Positions 1-16,826 of a DNA stretch of 64,000 nucleotides are shown here, piece after piece (the stretch's first letter is position 1; every line of letters starts with the position of its first letter). The position numbers and the translations under genes were made by a program. Location of the stretch: the NCBI RefSeq assembly GCF_010668395.1, contig NZ_WUEY01000003.1, positions 310,001 to 374,000 on the forward strand, given 5' to 3'. This DNA comes from Martinezella lusitana (lineage in GTDB: Bacteria > Pseudomonadota > Alphaproteobacteria > Rhizobiales > Rhizobiaceae). The notes below the pieces were generated by a model. It was not told the DNA's origin and ran no database searches. It was given only the letters and a program-made list of their open reading frames with translations.

Positions 1-174
1 AACTTTTGCCTGGCCGGCACCGAGCTGTACTGCGGTGTAGCCATTCTTTTCAACTGTGCGCTGGGCTACGACCTGGCAGCCATCCAAACGCAATACGGTT
101 ACCGGGACGTGCTCGCCGGCGTCGTTATAGACGCGGGTCATTCCCACCTTCTGTGCAATCACACCTGAACGCAT
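1..174 (-). CDS. rplC: 50S ribosomal protein L3, N-terminal part (cut by window edge)
   Basis: This frame encodes the first 58 residues of ribosomal protein L3, which nucleates assembly of the large subunit near the peptidyl transferase centre. The N-terminus [16 protein letters not shown] is the conserved L3 opening, in which the bacterial protein begins with its GMT(R) turn. The rest of the roughly 210-residue protein lies outside the window. The gene follows rpsJ by 38 bp on the same strand, the usual first two genes of the S10 operon, so the two are probably cotranscribed. Identity is secure; only the C-terminal part is unseen. Confidence 0.93.
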   Translation of the reverse strand, partial: MRSGVIAQKVGMTRVYNDAGEHVPVTVLRLDGCQVVAQRTVEKNGYTAVQLGAGQAKV

Positions 175-212
175 CGGTTCAATCCTTCTCACTCAGCTCG
201 AGAACCTAAGTC

Positions 213-521
213 TCAGAGCTTGATCTCAACATCGACACCGGCGGCGAGATCGAGCTTCATCAGCGCGTCTACCGTCTGCGGGGTCGGGTCAACGATGTCG
301 AGGAGGCGCTTGTGCGTGCGCATCTCGAACTGCTCGCGGCTCTTCTTGTCGATGTGCGGGGACCGGTTAACCGTGAACTTCTCGATACGGGTCGGAAGCG
401 GAACGGGGCCCCGGACGCTAGCACCGGTGCGCTTCGCCGTCGACACGATCTCGCGCGTGGAAGCATCGAGAATCCGGTGATCGAACGCCTTCAGGCGAAT
501 GCGGATATTTTGGCCGTTCAT
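213..521 (-). CDS. rpsJ: 30S ribosomal protein S10
   Basis: The product is ribosomal protein S10 (102 aa), a small-subunit head protein that in many bacteria also partners with NusB in antitermination. The sequence is full length and colinear with the family: [16 protein letters not shown] at the start, and the GPVPLPT and [14 protein letters not shown] segments in the middle. An AAGGATAA ribosome-binding site lies just before the ATG. It is the first gene of the S10 operon, with rplC directly after it. A terminator-like hairpin and about 310 bp separate it from the upstream tuf, so it probably has its own promoter. Confidence 0.97.
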   Translation of the reverse strand: MNGQNIRIRLKAFDHRILDASTREIVSTAKRTGASVRGPVPLPTRIEKFTVNRSPHIDKKSREQFEMRTHKRLLDIVDPTPQTVDALMKLDLAAGVDVEIKL

Positions 522-758
522 TCGACGTTATCCTTGTGTTTTGTTATCTCGCGTGCCGCTTAAAAAAGGGCACGGAATGTTCTTTTTCCTAAGGCGGACC
601 ACCGGTTTCAAAGATCGAGAGGGACGCCGGCTGCGGCATCCCCATCCACTCTTTAGACCTTTCGGCCCACCTTATTGTTAATTTCATCGGCTGCTTCGTT
701 ATCCGAAGCAGAGTGCAAATCGCGCTCGCGCGCCATTTGCAACATTTCCATGTCATAA

Positions 759-780
759 GCAAGCGGCTACAGCCGCTTGC
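759..780. repeat. 10-bp palindrome upstream of rpsJ
   Basis: GCAAGCGGCT and AGCCGCTTGC form a perfect 10-bp inverted repeat separated by two bases. There is no U-tract on either side, so it is not an obvious terminator; it could be an operator or an mRNA leader structure of the S10 operon. Confidence 0.5.
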
Positions 781-805
781 TTCATATTATTGTCATCGAA
801 TCGGT

Positions 806-832
806 AAAGCCGGCGGCGTGGCCGCCTGCTTT
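806..832 (-). terminator. hairpin just after tuf (copy 1)
   Basis: On the transcribed strand GGCGGC pairs with GCCGCC around a CAC loop, and the stem is extended by AAAGC/GCTTT across one mismatch. It starts two bases after the tuf stop codon and ends in a short U-run. It probably ends the str operon, though the short U-run makes it a moderate terminator at best. Confidence 0.5.
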
Positions 833-833
833 A

Positions 834-2009
<1,176 letters not shown>

Positions 2010-2067
2010 TTTCGGCTCTCCGTTTTTCCTGTCCCCGAAGGGATCAATTCTTGTTATCGGTCAATTG

Positions 2068-2095
2068 GTATTCCGGTCACTTCTGACCGGAATAC
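2068..2095 (-). repeat. hairpin spanning the fusA stop codon
   Basis: A perfect 12-bp stem (GTATTCCGGTCA with TGACCGGAATAC) with a four-base loop overlaps the last codons and the TGA stop of fusA (2077-2079). There is no U-tract. A stem here could slow 3' exonucleases or be a processing site between fusA and tuf. Confidence 0.6.
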
Positions 2096-4176
2096 TTTGC
2101 CTGGATTTCCTGTGCGACGTTCGACGGAACCGGCGCGTAATGATCGAAGGTCATCGTGTACTGCGCACGGCCCTGAGACATGGAGCGCAGGTTGTCGACG
2201 TACTTGAACATGTTCGCCAGCGGGACGTTCGCGTTGATGACAACGGCGATACCGCGGCTTTCCTGGCCCTGGATCTGGCCGCGACGCGAGTTCAGGTCGC
2301 CGATGACGTCGCCGACGTAATCTTCCGGCGTTACGACTTCGACCTTCATCATCGGCTCGAGGAGCTGGGCACCGGCTTCGCGGGCTGCTTCACGGAAGCA
2401 GGCACGAGAAGCGATTTCGAAGGCCAGAACCGACGAGTCGACATCGTGGAAGGCGCCGTCGATGAGCGTCGCCTTGACGCCGAGCATCGGGAAGCCAGCC
2501 AGCGGACCCGAAGACAGAACGCTTTCGATGCCCTTCTGAACGCCCGGGATGTATTCCTTCGGAACGGAACCGCCGACGATCTTGGACTCGAACTTGAAGT
2601 CGTCGCCGTCCGGGTTCGGTTCGAACACGATCTTGACGCGAGCGAACTGACCGGTACCACCCGACTGCTTCTTGTGAGTGTAGTCCTTTTCCGTCTGACG
2701 CGTGATGGTTTCGCGGTAGGCAACCTGCGGCGCGCCGACGGTGGCTTCAACCTTGAATTCACGACGCATGCGGTCGACGATGATGTCGAGGTGAAGTTCA
2801 CCCATGCCGGCAATGATCGTCTGGCCCGATTCCTGGTCCGTCTTTACGCGGAACGACGGATCTTCTGCAGCCAGGCGGTTGAGCGCGAGGCCCATCTTTT
2901 CCTGGTCGCCCTTGGTCTTCGGCTCGATCGCGATCTGGATGACCGGCTCGGGGAATTCCATGCGCTCGAGGATAACCGGCTTCAGCGGATCGCAGAGCGT
3001 ATCGCCAGTGGTGGTTTCCTTGAGGCCGGCCAGGGCAACGATGTCGCCCGCGAAGGCTTCTTCGATGTCTTCACGCGAGTTCGAGTGCATCTGCAGCATA
3101 CGGCCGACGCGCTCGCGCTTGTCCTTGACCGTGTTGATGACCGATGCGCCCTTTTCGAGCTTGCCGGAGTAGATGCGGGCGAAGGTCAACGAACCGACGA
3201 AGGGGTCGTTCATGATCTTGAATGCCAGCATGGACAACGGCTCGCTGTCGTCAGCGTGACGTTCGATCTCGGCGTCGGTCTTGAAGTCGATGCCCTTGAT
3301 CGCCGGAATGTCGAGCGGCGACGGCAGGTAGTCGACAACGGCGTCGAGCAGCGGCTGAACGCCCTTGTTCTTGAAGGCGGTGCCGCAGAACATCGGATGG
3401 AACTTGACGTCGATCGTGCCGCGACGGACGAGCGCGCGGATCTGATCGTTATCAGGCAGGTTGCCTTCGAGGTAGGCTTCGGTCGCGGCTTCGTCGATCT
3501 CGACAACGGTCTCGATCAGCTTTTCGCGGTATTCCGCAGCCTTGGCCTTCATGTCTTCCGGGATTTCAACGACGTCCCACTGAGCGCCGAGCGATTCATC
3601 GCGCCAGATGAGAGCGTTCATCTCGATCAGGTCGACGACGCCCTTGAACTCGGTTTCAGCGCCGATCGGCAGCTGCATGACGACGGCCGTCGCGCCGAGA
3701 CGGGTCTTGATCATCTCGACCGAGCGATAGAAATCGGCGCCGGTCTTGTCCATCTTGTTGCAGAAGATCATGCGCGGAACATGATACTTCTCAGCCTGAC
3801 GCCAGACGGTTTCCGTCTGCGGCTCAACGCCAGCGTTGGCGTCGAGCAGAGCAATCGCACCGTCGAGAACGCGCAGCGAACGCTCGACTTCGATGGTGAA
3901 GTCGACGTGGCCGGGGGTGTCGATGATGTTGAAGCGGCGGGTCTTGCCGTCGCGGCCCTTCCAGAAGGTGGTCGTGGCAGCGGAGGTGATCGTGATGCCA
4001 CGCTCCTGCTCCTGCTCCATCCAGTCCATGGTGGCTGCGCCGTCGTGCACTTCGCCGATCTTGTGCGACTTGCCGGTGTAGTAAAGAATACGCTCGGTGG
4101 TCGTGGTCTTGCCGGCGTCGATGTGCGCCATGATACCGAAATTGCGGTAGTCTTCGATTTTATATTCGCGAGCCAT
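2077..4176 (-). CDS. fusA: elongation factor G
   Basis: EF-G (699 aa) is the GTPase that drives ribosomal translocation and, with RRF, ribosome recycling. The P-loop AHIDAGKTT is at 17-25, followed by the DTPGH and NKMD motifs of the G domain; domains II-V follow, with the typical GMGELHLDI segment of domain III. The length is normal for the family. It sits between rpsG (30 bp upstream) and tuf (67 bp downstream) in the str operon, and its stop codon lies inside a strong hairpin. Confidence 0.98.
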   Translation of the reverse strand: MAREYKIEDYRNFGIMAHIDAGKTTTTERILYYTGKSHKIGEVHDGAATMDWMEQEQERGITITSAATTTFWKGRDGKTRRFNIIDTPGHVDFTIEVERSLRVLDGAIALLDANAGVEPQTETVWRQAEKYHVPRMIFCNKMDKTGADFYRSVEMIKTRLGATAVVMQLPIGAETEFKGVVDLIEMNALIWRDESLGAQWDVVEIPEDMKAKAAEYREKLIETVVEIDEAATEAYLEGNLPDNDQIRALVRRGTIDVKFHPMFCGTAFKNKGVQPLLDAVVDYLPSPLDIPAIKGIDFKTDAEIERHADDSEPLSMLAFKIMNDPFVGSLTFARIYSGKLEKGASVINTVKDKRERVGRMLQMHSNSREDIEEAFAGDIVALAGLKETTTGDTLCDPLKPVILERMEFPEPVIQIAIEPKTKGDQEKMGLALNRLAAEDPSFRVKTDQESGQTIIAGMGELHLDIIVDRMRREFKVEATVGAPQVAYRETITRQTEKDYTHKKQSGGTGQFARVKIVFEPNPDGDDFKFESKIVGGSVPKEYIPGVQKGIESVLSSGPLAGFPMLGVKATLIDGAFHDVDSSVLAFEIASRACFREAAREAGAQLLEPMMKVEVVTPEDYVGDVIGDLNSRRGQIQGQESRGIAVVINANVPLANMFKYVDNLRSMSQGRAQYTMTFDHYAPVPSNVAQEIQAKYSGQK

Positions 4177-4206
4177 AATGGACTGCCTTTCCGAAACCGT
4201 TCGGGA

Positions 4207-4698
<492 letters not shown>

Positions 4699-4758
4699 TT
4701 AGCGGCGCTCTACCACGCGGAGAACCTCGCGCAGCGCCGAATGATTACAACCGAAGGA

Positions 4759-5130
4759 TTACTTCGGACGCTTCGCACCGTACTTGGAACGGCGCTGCTT
4801 GCGGTTCTTGACACCCTGGGTATCGAGTACGCCGCGGATGATGTGATAACGGACGCCCGGAAGGTCCTTTACGCGGCCGCCACGGATCATGACGACAGAG
4901 TGTTCCTGAAGGTTGTGACCTTCGCCGGGGATGTAACCAATGACTTCGAAGCCGTTGGTCAGGCGGATCTTTGCGACCTTACGCAGAGCCGAGTTCGGCT
5001 TCTTCGGCGTCGTCGTGTAGACGCGGGTGCAAACGCCGCGCTTCTGCGGGTTCTCCTGGAGAGCGGGAACCTTGTTACGCTTTACCTGCGCCTGGCGAGG
5101 CTTGCGGATCAGCTGGTTTACGGTAGGCAT
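4759..5130 (-). CDS. rpsL: 30S ribosomal protein S12
   Basis: S12 (123 aa) lies at the decoding centre and affects translational fidelity. The [13 protein letters not shown] and [13 protein letters not shown] segments are intact, with lysines at positions 43 and 88. These are the sites where substitutions give streptomycin resistance in other bacteria, so this is the wild-type, sensitive form. It is the first gene of the str operon; a candidate promoter lies about 260 bp upstream. Confidence 0.98.
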
Positions 5131-5637
5131 TCAACCATCCCTTGTAAATCTATCTCGACACCCTTGCGGGCATGACTCTCGCCGTCACCGGCAACGACAC
5201 ACGTTCGTCTCAATGCGCAAAACGTGGCCCGATCCGCTTTCGCAGATGGACCACAGAAAAGCAGAGGACGCCGTTTTGGCGTCTTGCGTGCAGCATTCGT
5301 GTCTTCAACGTGCGTTTAGAACCTTGTTTGAGGTGAACTCCAGAGCGCGTCGCTCCGGACAGCCATGCCTCACATGGGTCCCGATGGCGGCGGTACTACT
5401 GGTTTCTCGCCGTTTCGTCAAGGCCGGTTAAGAATTATCTTTGTCACAAAGCCCGGAAAGGCTAGGCAAACCGGCCATTTGAGGCCCTGGATACGGAAAT
5501 GCCGTCTCTTCGGCAAGATGGACTTTGGTATTTCGTCAAAATCCCTATAAGGAATCACCTGAGGACATTTCCATCCAACGAACCCGGGCAACCAAAGGGA
5601 ATCACCGGGTCGATTCGATACTCCCGAAGGAAGACTC
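5131..5637. other. divergent spacer between rpsL and a small plus-strand gene
   Basis: This 507-bp region has no convincing gene on either strand. It separates the divergent rpsL operon and the 97-residue gene at 5638, and must hold promoters for both. The best rpsL candidate is at 5393-5421. The long leader it implies for rpsL (about 250 nt) has no structure I could identify with confidence. Confidence 0.5.
5393..5421 (-). promoter_or_regulatory. candidate promoter of the str operon
   Basis: On the minus strand CTTGACG is followed after 17 bases by TAGTAC. The -35 element matches the alphaproteobacterial CTTGAC consensus well and the -10 only partly. It points at rpsL. This is a visual match only. 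Confidence 0.35.
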
Positions 5638-5931
5638 ATGATTACTGCGCCAGACAACGACAATAATTCCGACGGCCCCATGGTCTTCATCATCATCGGC
5701 AAGGGATACGAGTCCGATGGTGGCGAAGGCATCGACCTGCATGTCATGCTGAAAGCGCCCGATGACGATACCGCCGTGCGCGAAGCGCTGAACGCGCTAG
5801 CCGAGGAAGGCTTCATCGAGGCCGACCTGGACCAGATCGGCCTGCTGACGGACATACCGGACGAGGAGCCGCACGCCTCCGCCTATCAAGGCGCCCTCGA
5901 AGGCGAAGTCGCGATCATTCGTTTCCGCTGA
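5638..5931 (+). CDS. conserved hypothetical protein, acidic, 97 aa
   Basis: I do not recognise a named family. The product is small and acidic, with an N-terminal D/N-rich stretch followed by a compact segment (MVFIIIGKGYESD) and an alternating helix/strand region, which suggests a soluble cytoplasmic protein without a signal peptide or membrane segment. It stands alone on the plus strand between the divergent rpsL operon and convergent rpoC, and ends just before a strong bidirectional terminator. An AGGAAG-type ribosome-binding site precedes the ATG. Coding is supported by the clean start and stop, the terminator and the codon usage; the function is unknown. Confidence 0.75.
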   Translation: MITAPDNDNNSDGPMVFIIIGKGYESDGGEGIDLHVMLKAPDDDTAVREALNALAEEGFIEADLDQIGLLTDIPDEEPHASAYQGALEGEVAIIRFR

Positions 5932-5994
5932 CAAAGCCGTCTTCATCGACGGAGGCGACCTCCCCTCGCCCGCTCCACTTCATCGCCGCATAAA

Positions 5995-6031
5995 AAGAAA
6001 CCGCCCGGATCGCTCCGGGCGGTTTTGATTT
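5995..6031. terminator. bidirectional terminator between the 97-aa gene and rpoC
   Basis: CCGCCCGGA and TCCGGGCGG (6001-6022) form a perfect 9-bp stem with a four-base loop. It is flanked by A-rich sequence on the left and TTTTGATTTTT on the right, so it can act in both directions and serves the convergent 97-residue gene and rpoC. Confidence 0.88.
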
Positions 6032-6048
6032 TTCGCGTTCCGCGCCGC

Positions 6049-10257
<4,209 letters not shown>

Positions 10258-10393
10258 GCCTATCTCCTTTAGGGGCGAAACGCCCTCGAATTGCGATCAG
10301 TCCGGCAAATCCCGGGAGCCTGACTGACGCTTTAAAACCGCCTTGCGGCGCCATGCATCCGAAGGGACGCCGACGGCGCTGCAATATTCCAAC

Positions 10394-10420
10394 GGTGCGC
10401 GCTGACAGACAGCGCGCACC
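10394..10420 (-). repeat. intercistronic hairpin after rpoB
   Basis: GGTGCGCGCT and AGCGCGCACC form a perfect 10-bp stem with a seven-base loop, 10 bases after the rpoB stop codon. No U-tract follows it, so complete termination is unlikely. It may tune the rpoB:rpoC ratio or protect the rpoB 3' end. Confidence 0.6.
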
Positions 10421-10430
10421 CGACAGGTTA

Positions 10431-13400
10431 TTACTCGGCTGCGTCCGGAAGCTGGCTTGCCGTCTGCAGATCGTCGACCTTGGAGTTTTCCAGTTCGACG
10501 CTGAGACCCAGCGAGCGCATTTCCTTGACGAGAACGTTGAAGCTTTCCGGAATGCCCGCCTCGAAGGTGTCGTCGCCACGAACGATGGCTTCGTAGACCT
10601 TCGTACGGCCGGCCACGTCGTCCGACTTGACCGTGAGCATTTCCTGCAGCGTGTACGCCGCACCGTAAGCTTCGAGCGCCCAGACTTCCATTTCGCCGAA
10701 GCGCTGGCCACCGAACTGCGCCTTACCGCCCAGCGGCTGCTGGGTGACGAGCGAGTACGGGCCGATCGAACGGGCATGGATCTTGTCGTCGACAAGGTGG
10801 TTCAGCTTCAGCATGTAGATGTAGCCAACCGTGACCTGACGGTCGAACTGCTCGCCGGTACGACCGTCGTACAGTGTCGACTGACCGGTCCGCTTCAGAC
10901 CTGCCATTGCCAGCATCTCGTTGACATCGGCTTCGCCGGCGCCATCGAAGACCGGGGTCGCGATGGACACGCCACGCTTCCACTGGTCAGCCAGACGCAG
11001 AACCGACGCATCGTCATACTCGTGAACGTCGTCGCTCTTTGGACCGTCGCCGACGACCAGATCGATCGTCTTGCGCAGAGGCTCGATGTTGCCGCTCGCC
11101 TTGTAGGCTTCGATCAGTTCGCCGATCTGGCGACCCATGCCGGCGCAAGCCCAGCCCAGGTGCGTCTCAAGGATCTGACCGACGTTCATGCGCGAGGGAA
11201 CGCCGAGCGGGTTCAGCACGATATCCACATGCGTACCGTCTTCCAGGAACGGCATGTCTTCGACCGGAACAATGCGCGAAACGACGCCCTTGTTCCCGTG
11301 ACGGCCTGCCATCTTGTCGCCCGGCTGGATCTTGCGCTTAACAGCGACGAAGACCTTGACCATCTTCATGACGCCCGGAGGCATTTCGTCGCCGCGCTGG
11401 ACCTTCTCGACCTTGTCCATGAAGCGCTGTTCAAGGCGCGACTTGGATTCGTCGTACTGGCCACGCAGGGCTTCCAGCTCGCTCTGGACCTTTTCGTCCT
11501 CGACGGCGAACATCCACCACTGCGAACGCGGATACTCCGAAACGACGGCGTTGGACAGTTCCGTGCCCTTCTTGAAGCCCTTCGGACCAGCAAGAGCCAC
11601 CTGACCACGCAGCATCTCCACCAGACGGCCGTAGACGTTACGGTCGAGGATCGCCTGCTCGTCGTCACGGTCCTTGGCGAGGCGCTCGATCTCTTCGCGC
11701 TCGATCGCCATGGCGCGTTCGTCCTTTTCAACGCCGTGGCGATTGAAGACGCGAACTTCGACGACCGTACCGTAGGTGCCGGGCGGCATGCGCATGGAGG
11801 TGTCGCGAACGTCGGACGCCTTTTCACCGAAGATGGCGCGCAGCAGCTTTTCTTCCGGCGTCATCGGGCTTTCGCCCTTCGGCGTGATCTTGCCGACGAG
11901 GATGTCGCCCGGCTGAACTTCGGCGCCGATGTACACGATGCCGGCTTCGTCCAGGTTCTTCAGCGCTTCTTCCGAAACGTTCGGAATATCGCGGGTGATT
12001 TCTTCCGGACCGAGCTTGGTGTCGCGCGCCATCACTTCGAACTCTTCGATGTGGATGGAGGTGAACACGTCGTCGGCAACGATACGCTCGGAGAGCAGGA
12101 TCGAGTCTTCGTAGTTGTAGCCGTTCCACGGCATGAACGCGACGAGCACGTTGCGGCCGAGAGCCAGATCGCCGAGGTCGGTCGAGGGACCGTCCGCCAG
12201 GATGTCGCCCTTGTTGACCACGTCACCGACGGTAACCAGCGGACGCTGGTTGACGCAGGTGTTCTGGTTCGAACGCTGGAACTTCATCAGGCGATAGATA
12301 TCGACGCCGGACTTCGACGGATCGAGGTCTTCGGTGGCGCGGATAACGATACGCGTCGCGTCGACCTGGTCGACCACGCCGCCGCGGCGAGCGCCGATGG
12401 CAGCACCGGAGTCACGCGCGACGACCGGCTCCATGCCGGTGCCGACGAACGGAGCTTCGGCACGCAGAAGCGGCACGGCCTGACGCTGCATGTTCGAGCC
12501 CATGAGAGCGCGGTTGGCGTCGTCGTTTTCCAGGAACGGGATCAGAGCGGCTGCGACCGAAACCAGCTGCTTCGGCGAGACGTCCATCAGGTTGATGTTG
12601 TCGCGCGGAGCGAGCATGACTTCGCCGGCATGACGGCAGACGACGAATTCCTCGATGAAGGAGCCGTCGGCGTCGAGCTCGGCATTGGCCTGAGCAACGT
12701 AGTACTTCGCCTCTTCCATGGCGGAGAGGTAGAGCACGTCGTTGGTCACCTTACCGTCGATGATGCGGCGATAAGGGCTTTCGATGAAGCCGTACTTGTT
12801 GACGCGGGCAAAGGTCGCCAGCGAGTTGATGAGGCCGATGTTCGGACCTTCCGGCGTTTCGATCGGGCAAATACGACCGTAGTGCGTCGGATGAACGTCG
12901 CGGACTTCGAAGCCGGCGCGCTCGCGGGTCAGACCGCCCGGGCCGAGAGCCGAGAGACGGCGCTTATGGGTGATTTCCGAAAGCGGGTTCACCTGGTCCA
13001 TGAACTGCGACAGCTGCGAGGAGCCGAAGAATTCGCGGACCGCAGCGGCAGCCGGCTTTGCGTTGATCAGATCCTGCGGCATGACCGTGTCGATTTCGAT
13101 CGAGGACATACGTTCCTTGATCGCACGCTCCATGCGCAGCAGGCCCAGACGATACTGGTTTTCCATCAGCTCGCCGACCGAACGGACGCGGCGGTTGCCG
13201 AGGTTGTCGATGTCGTCGATCTCGCCCTTGCCGTCGCGCAGCTCCACGAGCATCTTGACCACGGCCAGGATGTCGTCCTTGCGCAGGATGCGAACGGTGT
13301 CTTCGACGTCGAGGTCGAGACGCATGTTCATCTTCACGCGGCCGACGGCGGAGAGATCGTAACGCTCCGCATCGAAGAACAGCGAGTTGAACATGGCTTC

Positions 13401-14573
13401 GGCCGATTCCATGGTCGGCGGTTCACCCGGACGCATGACGCGGTAGATGTCGAACAGAGCGTCCTGACGGTTCTCGTTCTTGTCCGCCGAAAGCGTGTTG
13501 CGGATATAGGCGCCGACGTTGATGTGGTCGATGCCGAGGATCGGGATTTCGTCGAAACCAGCCTTCAGGATGACCGGCAGGGTCTTCTCGTCGATTTCGT
13601 CGCCGGCTTCGAGGTAGATCTCGCCGGTCTGGAAATTGACGATGTCTTCCGCCAGGAAGAGGCCGTAGAGCTCTTCGTCGGTCGCCTTGAGAGCCTTGAG
13701 GCCCTTGTCCTGCAGCTGACGAAGCAGACGCGGGGTCAGCTTCTTGCCGCCTTCGACAACGACTTCGCCGGTATCGGCGTCGATCATGTCGGTGACGGTC
13801 TTCGCACCCTTCAGCGTTTCCGCCTTGAAGGGAATGCGCCAGCCATCGCCGGAGCGCTCGTAGAGCGACTTCGTGTAGAAGGTCGACAGGATTTCTTCGC
13901 CATCCATGCCGAGCGCCATCAGCAGCGACGTCACCGGAATCTTGCGGCGGCGGTCGATACGGGCGTAGACGATGTCCTTGGCGTCGAACTCGATGTCCAG
14001 CCAGGAACCGCGATACGGGATGACGCGAGCGGCGAAGAGCAGCTTGCCGGAAGAGTGGCTCTTGCCCTTGTCGTGATCGAAGAACACGCCCGGCGAGCGG
14101 TGCATCTGCGACACGATCACGCGCTCGGTGCCGTTGACGATGAACGTACCGTTGTTCGTCATGAGCGGCATGTCGCCCATGTAGACGCTCTGTTCCTTGA
14201 TGTCCTTGATGGACTTCGCGCCCGTATCCTCATCGATATCGAACACGATCAGACGGAGGGTCACCTTCAGCGGCGCGGCATAGGTCAGGTCGCGCTGGCG
14301 GCACTCATCGACGTCGAACTTCGGCGGTTCGAACTCATAGGAAACGAACTCCAGCATGGAAGCGCCGGAGAAATCGGTAATCGGGAAAACCGACTTGAAG
14401 ACAGCCTGAAGACCTTCGTCCGGGCGGCCGCCCTTCGGTTCTTCGACCATGAGAAACTGATCGTAGGATGCCTTCTGAACCTCGATGAGGTTCGGCATCT
14501 CTGCGACTTCGGGAATCTTACCAAAAAACTTGCGTACGCGCCTGCGACCGTTGAACGAAAGGGTCTGAGCCAT
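10431..14573 (-). CDS. rpoB: DNA-directed RNA polymerase subunit beta
   Basis: The beta subunit (1380 aa) forms the catalytic cleft with beta' and is the rifampicin target. The start [18 protein letters not shown] was chosen because it matches the family; an ATG 12 codons further up adds unrelated residues. The rifampicin region at about 517-545 reads [20 protein letters not shown], with the usual Asp, His and Ser at the main resistance positions, and Val where E. coli has Asn518. The gene lies between rplL and rpoC. The 262 bp before it hold two strong hairpins. Confidence 0.98.
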   Translation of the reverse strand: MAQTLSFNGRRRVRKFFGKIPEVAEMPNLIEVQKASYDQFLMVEEPKGGRPDEGLQAVFKSVFPITDFSGASMLEFVSYEFEPPKFDVDECRQRDLTYAAPLKVTLRLIVFDIDEDTGAKSIKDIKEQSVYMGDMPLMTNNGTFIVNGTERVIVSQMHRSPGVFFDHDKGKSHSSGKLLFAARVIPYRGSWLDIEFDAKDIVYARIDRRRKIPVTSLLMALGMDGEEILSTFYTKSLYERSGDGWRIPFKAETLKGAKTVTDMIDADTGEVVVEGGKKLTPRLLRQLQDKGLKALKATDEELYGLFLAEDIVNFQTGEIYLEAGDEIDEKTLPVILKAGFDEIPILGIDHINVGAYIRNTLSADKNENRQDALFDIYRVMRPGEPPTMESAEAMFNSLFFDAERYDLSAVGRVKMNMRLDLDVEDTVRILRKDDILAVVKMLVELRDGKGEIDDIDNLGNRRVRSVGELMENQYRLGLLRMERAIKERMSSIEIDTVMPQDLINAKPAAAAVREFFGSSQLSQFMDQVNPLSEITHKRRLSALGPGGLTRERAGFEVRDVHPTHYGRICPIETPEGPNIGLINSLATFARVNKYGFIESPYRRIIDGKVTNDVLYLSAMEEAKYYVAQANAELDADGSFIEEFVVCRHAGEVMLAPRDNINLMDVSPKQLVSVAAALIPFLENDDANRALMGSNMQRQAVPLLRAEAPFVGTGMEPVVARDSGAAIGARRGGVVDQVDATRIVIRATEDLDPSKSGVDIYRLMKFQRSNQNTCVNQRPLVTVGDVVNKGDILADGPSTDLGDLALGRNVLVAFMPWNGYNYEDSILLSERIVADDVFTSIHIEEFEVMARDTKLGPEEITRDIPNVSEEALKNLDEAGIVYIGAEVQPGDILVGKITPKGESPMTPEEKLLRAIFGEKASDVRDTSMRMPPGTYGTVVEVRVFNRHGVEKDERAMAIEREEIERLAKDRDDEQAILDRNVYGRLVEMLRGQVALAGPKGFKKGTELSNAVVSEYPRSQWWMFAVEDEKVQSELEALRGQYDESKSRLEQRFMDKVEKVQRGDEMPPGVMKMVKVFVAVKRKIQPGDKMAGRHGNKGVVSRIVPVEDMPFLEDGTHVDIVLNPLGVPSRMNVGQILETHLGWACAGMGRQIGELIEAYKASGNIEPLRKTIDLVVGDGPKSDDVHEYDDASVLRLADQWKRGVSIATPVFDGAGEADVNEMLAMAGLKRTGQSTLYDGRTGEQFDRQVTVGYIYMLKLNHLVDDKIHARSIGPYSLVTQQPLGGKAQFGGQRFGEMEVWALEAYGAAYTLQEMLTVKSDDVAGRTKVYEAIVRGDDTFEAGIPESFNVLVKEMRSLGLSVELENSKVDDLQTASQLPDAAE

Positions 14574-14735
14574 CGTCGCTCCTTTAAAATCCTGCACCCG
14601 GGCCTGCAACGGACGGGTATCGCTGGCCAGGCGACCCCATCAATCAATGAGTAGTTCAATCTCGTCTGTCTAACCGAAAACCGCTCGGCCGGATTGCGTC
14701 GCGGTTCGGTTTGAGACCATCCTCTTGAAGAACCC

Positions 14736-14774
14736 ATTACCCAAAAGCCGTTTTTCCCGCGGCTTTTGGGTAAT
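14736..14774 (-). repeat. 15-bp hairpin in the rplL-rpoB spacer
   Basis: ATTACCCAAAAGCCG and CGGCTTTTGGGTAAT pair perfectly over 15 bp around a nine-base loop. It lies between rplL and rpoB, where enterobacteria have an attenuator and an RNase III site. A long perfect stem without a following U-run fits a double-strand processing site better than a terminator. Confidence 0.65.
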
Positions 14775-14793
14775 TCGTTCAGAAAAACGGCAA

Positions 14794-14821
14794 ATGGGAG
14801 GCGGCAAAAAGCCACCTCCCA
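14794..14821 (-). terminator. hairpin just after rplL (partial terminator or attenuator)
   Basis: On the transcribed strand GGGAGG-T-GGC pairs with GCC-G-CCTCCC around a five-U loop, ending 15 bases after the rplL stop codon. The strong stem but missing U-tract suggests partial termination, as expected if ribosomal proteins are made in excess over RNA polymerase. Confidence 0.5.
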
Positions 14822-14835
14822 AAGCAGTTTCAAGC

Positions 14836-15216
<381 letters not shown>

Positions 15217-15274
15217 TTTTGTAGTTCCTTTTGTTCGGTTCGAACTGGTTGATTATGAACAGCGAAAAACCGCC

Positions 15275-15793
15275 TTACGCGGCTTCGTCCTTCTTGGCGT
15301 AGGCCGAGAACACGCGAGCAAGCTGACTTGCCGGCGCTGCAACAACACCTGCGATGCGGGTAGCCGGAGTCTGGATCATGCCCAGCAGCTTCGCGCGCAG
15401 CTCATCCAGCGAAGGCAGGGTCGCGAGCGACTTTACTGCTTCGGCGTTGAGCGTTGTTGTTCCCATGGCTCCGCCCAAAACAACGATCTTGTCGTTGCCC
15501 TTGGCGAAATCCACGACGACCTTCGGAGCGGTAATCGGATCAGTGCTGTATGCAATCAGCGTCTGACCGGTGAAGAGATTGGAAATCCCTTCCGCATCCG
15601 TGCCCTGAAGAGCAATTTTGGCCAGGCGGTTCTTCGCGACTTTGACGGTGCCGCCGGCAGCGCGCATCTTGGAACGAAAATCGTTCATCTGAGCGACTGT
15701 AGCACCAGCATAGTGGGCCACGACAACCGAGCCCGAAGCCTTGAAGACTTCGTTCAGTTCCGTGACGAATTCGCGTTTTTCCGCTCTTTCCAC
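15275..15793 (-). CDS. rplJ: 50S ribosomal protein L10
   Basis: L10 (172 aa) anchors the L7/L12 stalk to 23S rRNA. The N-terminal RNA-binding region starts [17 protein letters not shown], and the C-terminal helix that binds L7/L12 dimers runs to the end ([17 protein letters not shown]). In other bacteria the L10-L7/L12 complex represses its own mRNA by binding the leader; here the leader is the 330-bp spacer upstream. Confidence 0.97.
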   Translation of the reverse strand: MERAEKREFVTELNEVFKASGSVVVAHYAGATVAQMNDFRSKMRAAGGTVKVAKNRLAKIALQGTDAEGISNLFTGQTLIAYSTDPITAPKVVVDFAKGNDKIVVLGGAMGTTTLNAEAVKSLATLPSLDELRAKLLGMIQTPATRIAGVVAAPASQLARVFSAYAKKDEAA

Positions 15794-16123
15794 TGCTTTT
15801 CTCCAGTTGACAGGACCGGGTTAGCGGGCCTGCCGGGTTGCCTTTTGCCTCCTGGGATCAAGAGAGATCCCAAGCGACGCTTGAGGATCCTGTCCCCTCG
15901 CGCTCGAGCCTGACGGCTCCAAGGCACAAGGCATCCAAGGCTCGAACCGAGTTCATCGAAGCAGCGCTTCTTCAAAATTCGGGTCTTACCCGTCTCATGC
16001 AGGCTTGAGTGATTAAGGGATAACCACCTGCAATCTCGGACAGGAATTCCGGATTTCTCCGGAAATCCCGGCCCCGAAAGGCCGGGAATTCTTAAACGCC
16101 AGACACGAGGTCCGGCGTGATTA
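15794..16123 (-). promoter_or_regulatory. rplJ leader and rplA-rplJ spacer
   Basis: This 330-bp region has no gene. In most bacteria the equivalent region holds the rplJ promoter and the L10 autoregulatory leader. I see two adjacent hairpins at about 16049-16094 on the transcribed strand: CCCGGCC/GGCCGGG and TCCGGA/TCCGGA with a GAAA loop. They lie just after rplA rather than next to rplJ. The L10 site itself cannot be assigned by eye. Confidence 0.45.
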
Positions 16124-16822
16124 TCAGGCGCTCGGCGCCGTAACCGTCGACAGCTCGATCTTGACGCCCGGACCCATGGTCGAGGAGATCGCGACACGCT
16201 TCAGGTAGTTGCCCTTGGCGCCAGCCGGCTTTGCCTTGATGACGGCGTCTGCGAAGGCACGGATGTTTTCTTCCAGAGCCTTGGCATCGAACGAAGCCTT
16301 GCCGATACCGGCATGGATGATACCAGCCTTCTCGACGCGGAACTCGACAGCGCCGCCCTTGGAGGCTTCAACAGCGCCCTTGACGTCCATCGTAACGGTG
16401 CCGACCTTCGGGTTCGGCATCATGCCACGCGGGCCGAGAACCTTACCGAGACGACCGACGAGCGGCATCATGTCCGGGGTCGCGATGCAACGATCGAAGT
16501 CGATCTTGCCGCCCTGAACGATTTCAACCAGGTCTTCAGCGCCGACGACGTCAGCACCGGCAGCCTTGGCTTCGTCAGCCTTGGCACCGCGAGCGAAGAC
16601 GGCAACGCGAACCGTACGGCCCGTGCCGTTCGGCAGGTTGACGACGCCGCGAACCATCTGGTCGGCGTGACGCGGGTCAACGCCGAGGTTCATCGCGATT
16701 TCGACGGTCTCGTCGAACTTGGCGACGGCACGGTCCTTGACCATGTTGATGGCCAGATCCAGAGCATAAAGCTTGGTCGGATCGACGCCTTCACGAATCT
16801 TCTGAATACGCTTTGCTACCAT
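16124..16822 (-). CDS. rplA: 50S ribosomal protein L1
   Basis: L1 (232 aa) forms the mobile stalk at the ribosomal E site. The N-terminal [19 protein letters not shown] and the [17 protein letters not shown] signature are family features. Its start codon follows the rplK stop by only four bases, so the two are translationally linked. In other bacteria L1 represses the rplK-rplA mRNA; the rplK leader here has two short hairpins that could serve. Confidence 0.97.
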   Translation of the reverse strand: MVAKRIQKIREGVDPTKLYALDLAINMVKDRAVAKFDETVEIAMNLGVDPRHADQMVRGVVNLPNGTGRTVRVAVFARGAKADEAKAAGADVVGAEDLVEIVQGGKIDFDRCIATPDMMPLVGRLGKVLGPRGMMPNPKVGTVTMDVKGAVEASKGGAVEFRVEKAGIIHAGIGKASFDAKALEENIRAFADAVIKAKPAGAKGNYLKRVAISSTMGPGVKIELSTVTAPSA

Positions 16823-16826
16823 GGTC

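Larger units (their letters stand above)
522..833 (-). other. spacer between tuf and rpsJ
   Basis: This 312-bp spacer has no convincing gene. It holds the tuf terminator-like hairpin at 806-832, a perfect 10-bp palindrome at 759-780, and then a run toward rpsJ that should contain the S10 operon promoter. I could not place a clear -35/-10 pair. Confidence 0.5.

Noticed and set aside
10353..14654. Very long open frame on the plus strand opposite rpoB
   Set aside because: Same reason as for the rpoC mirror frame; the minus strand is certain rpoB and the plus product has no family features.
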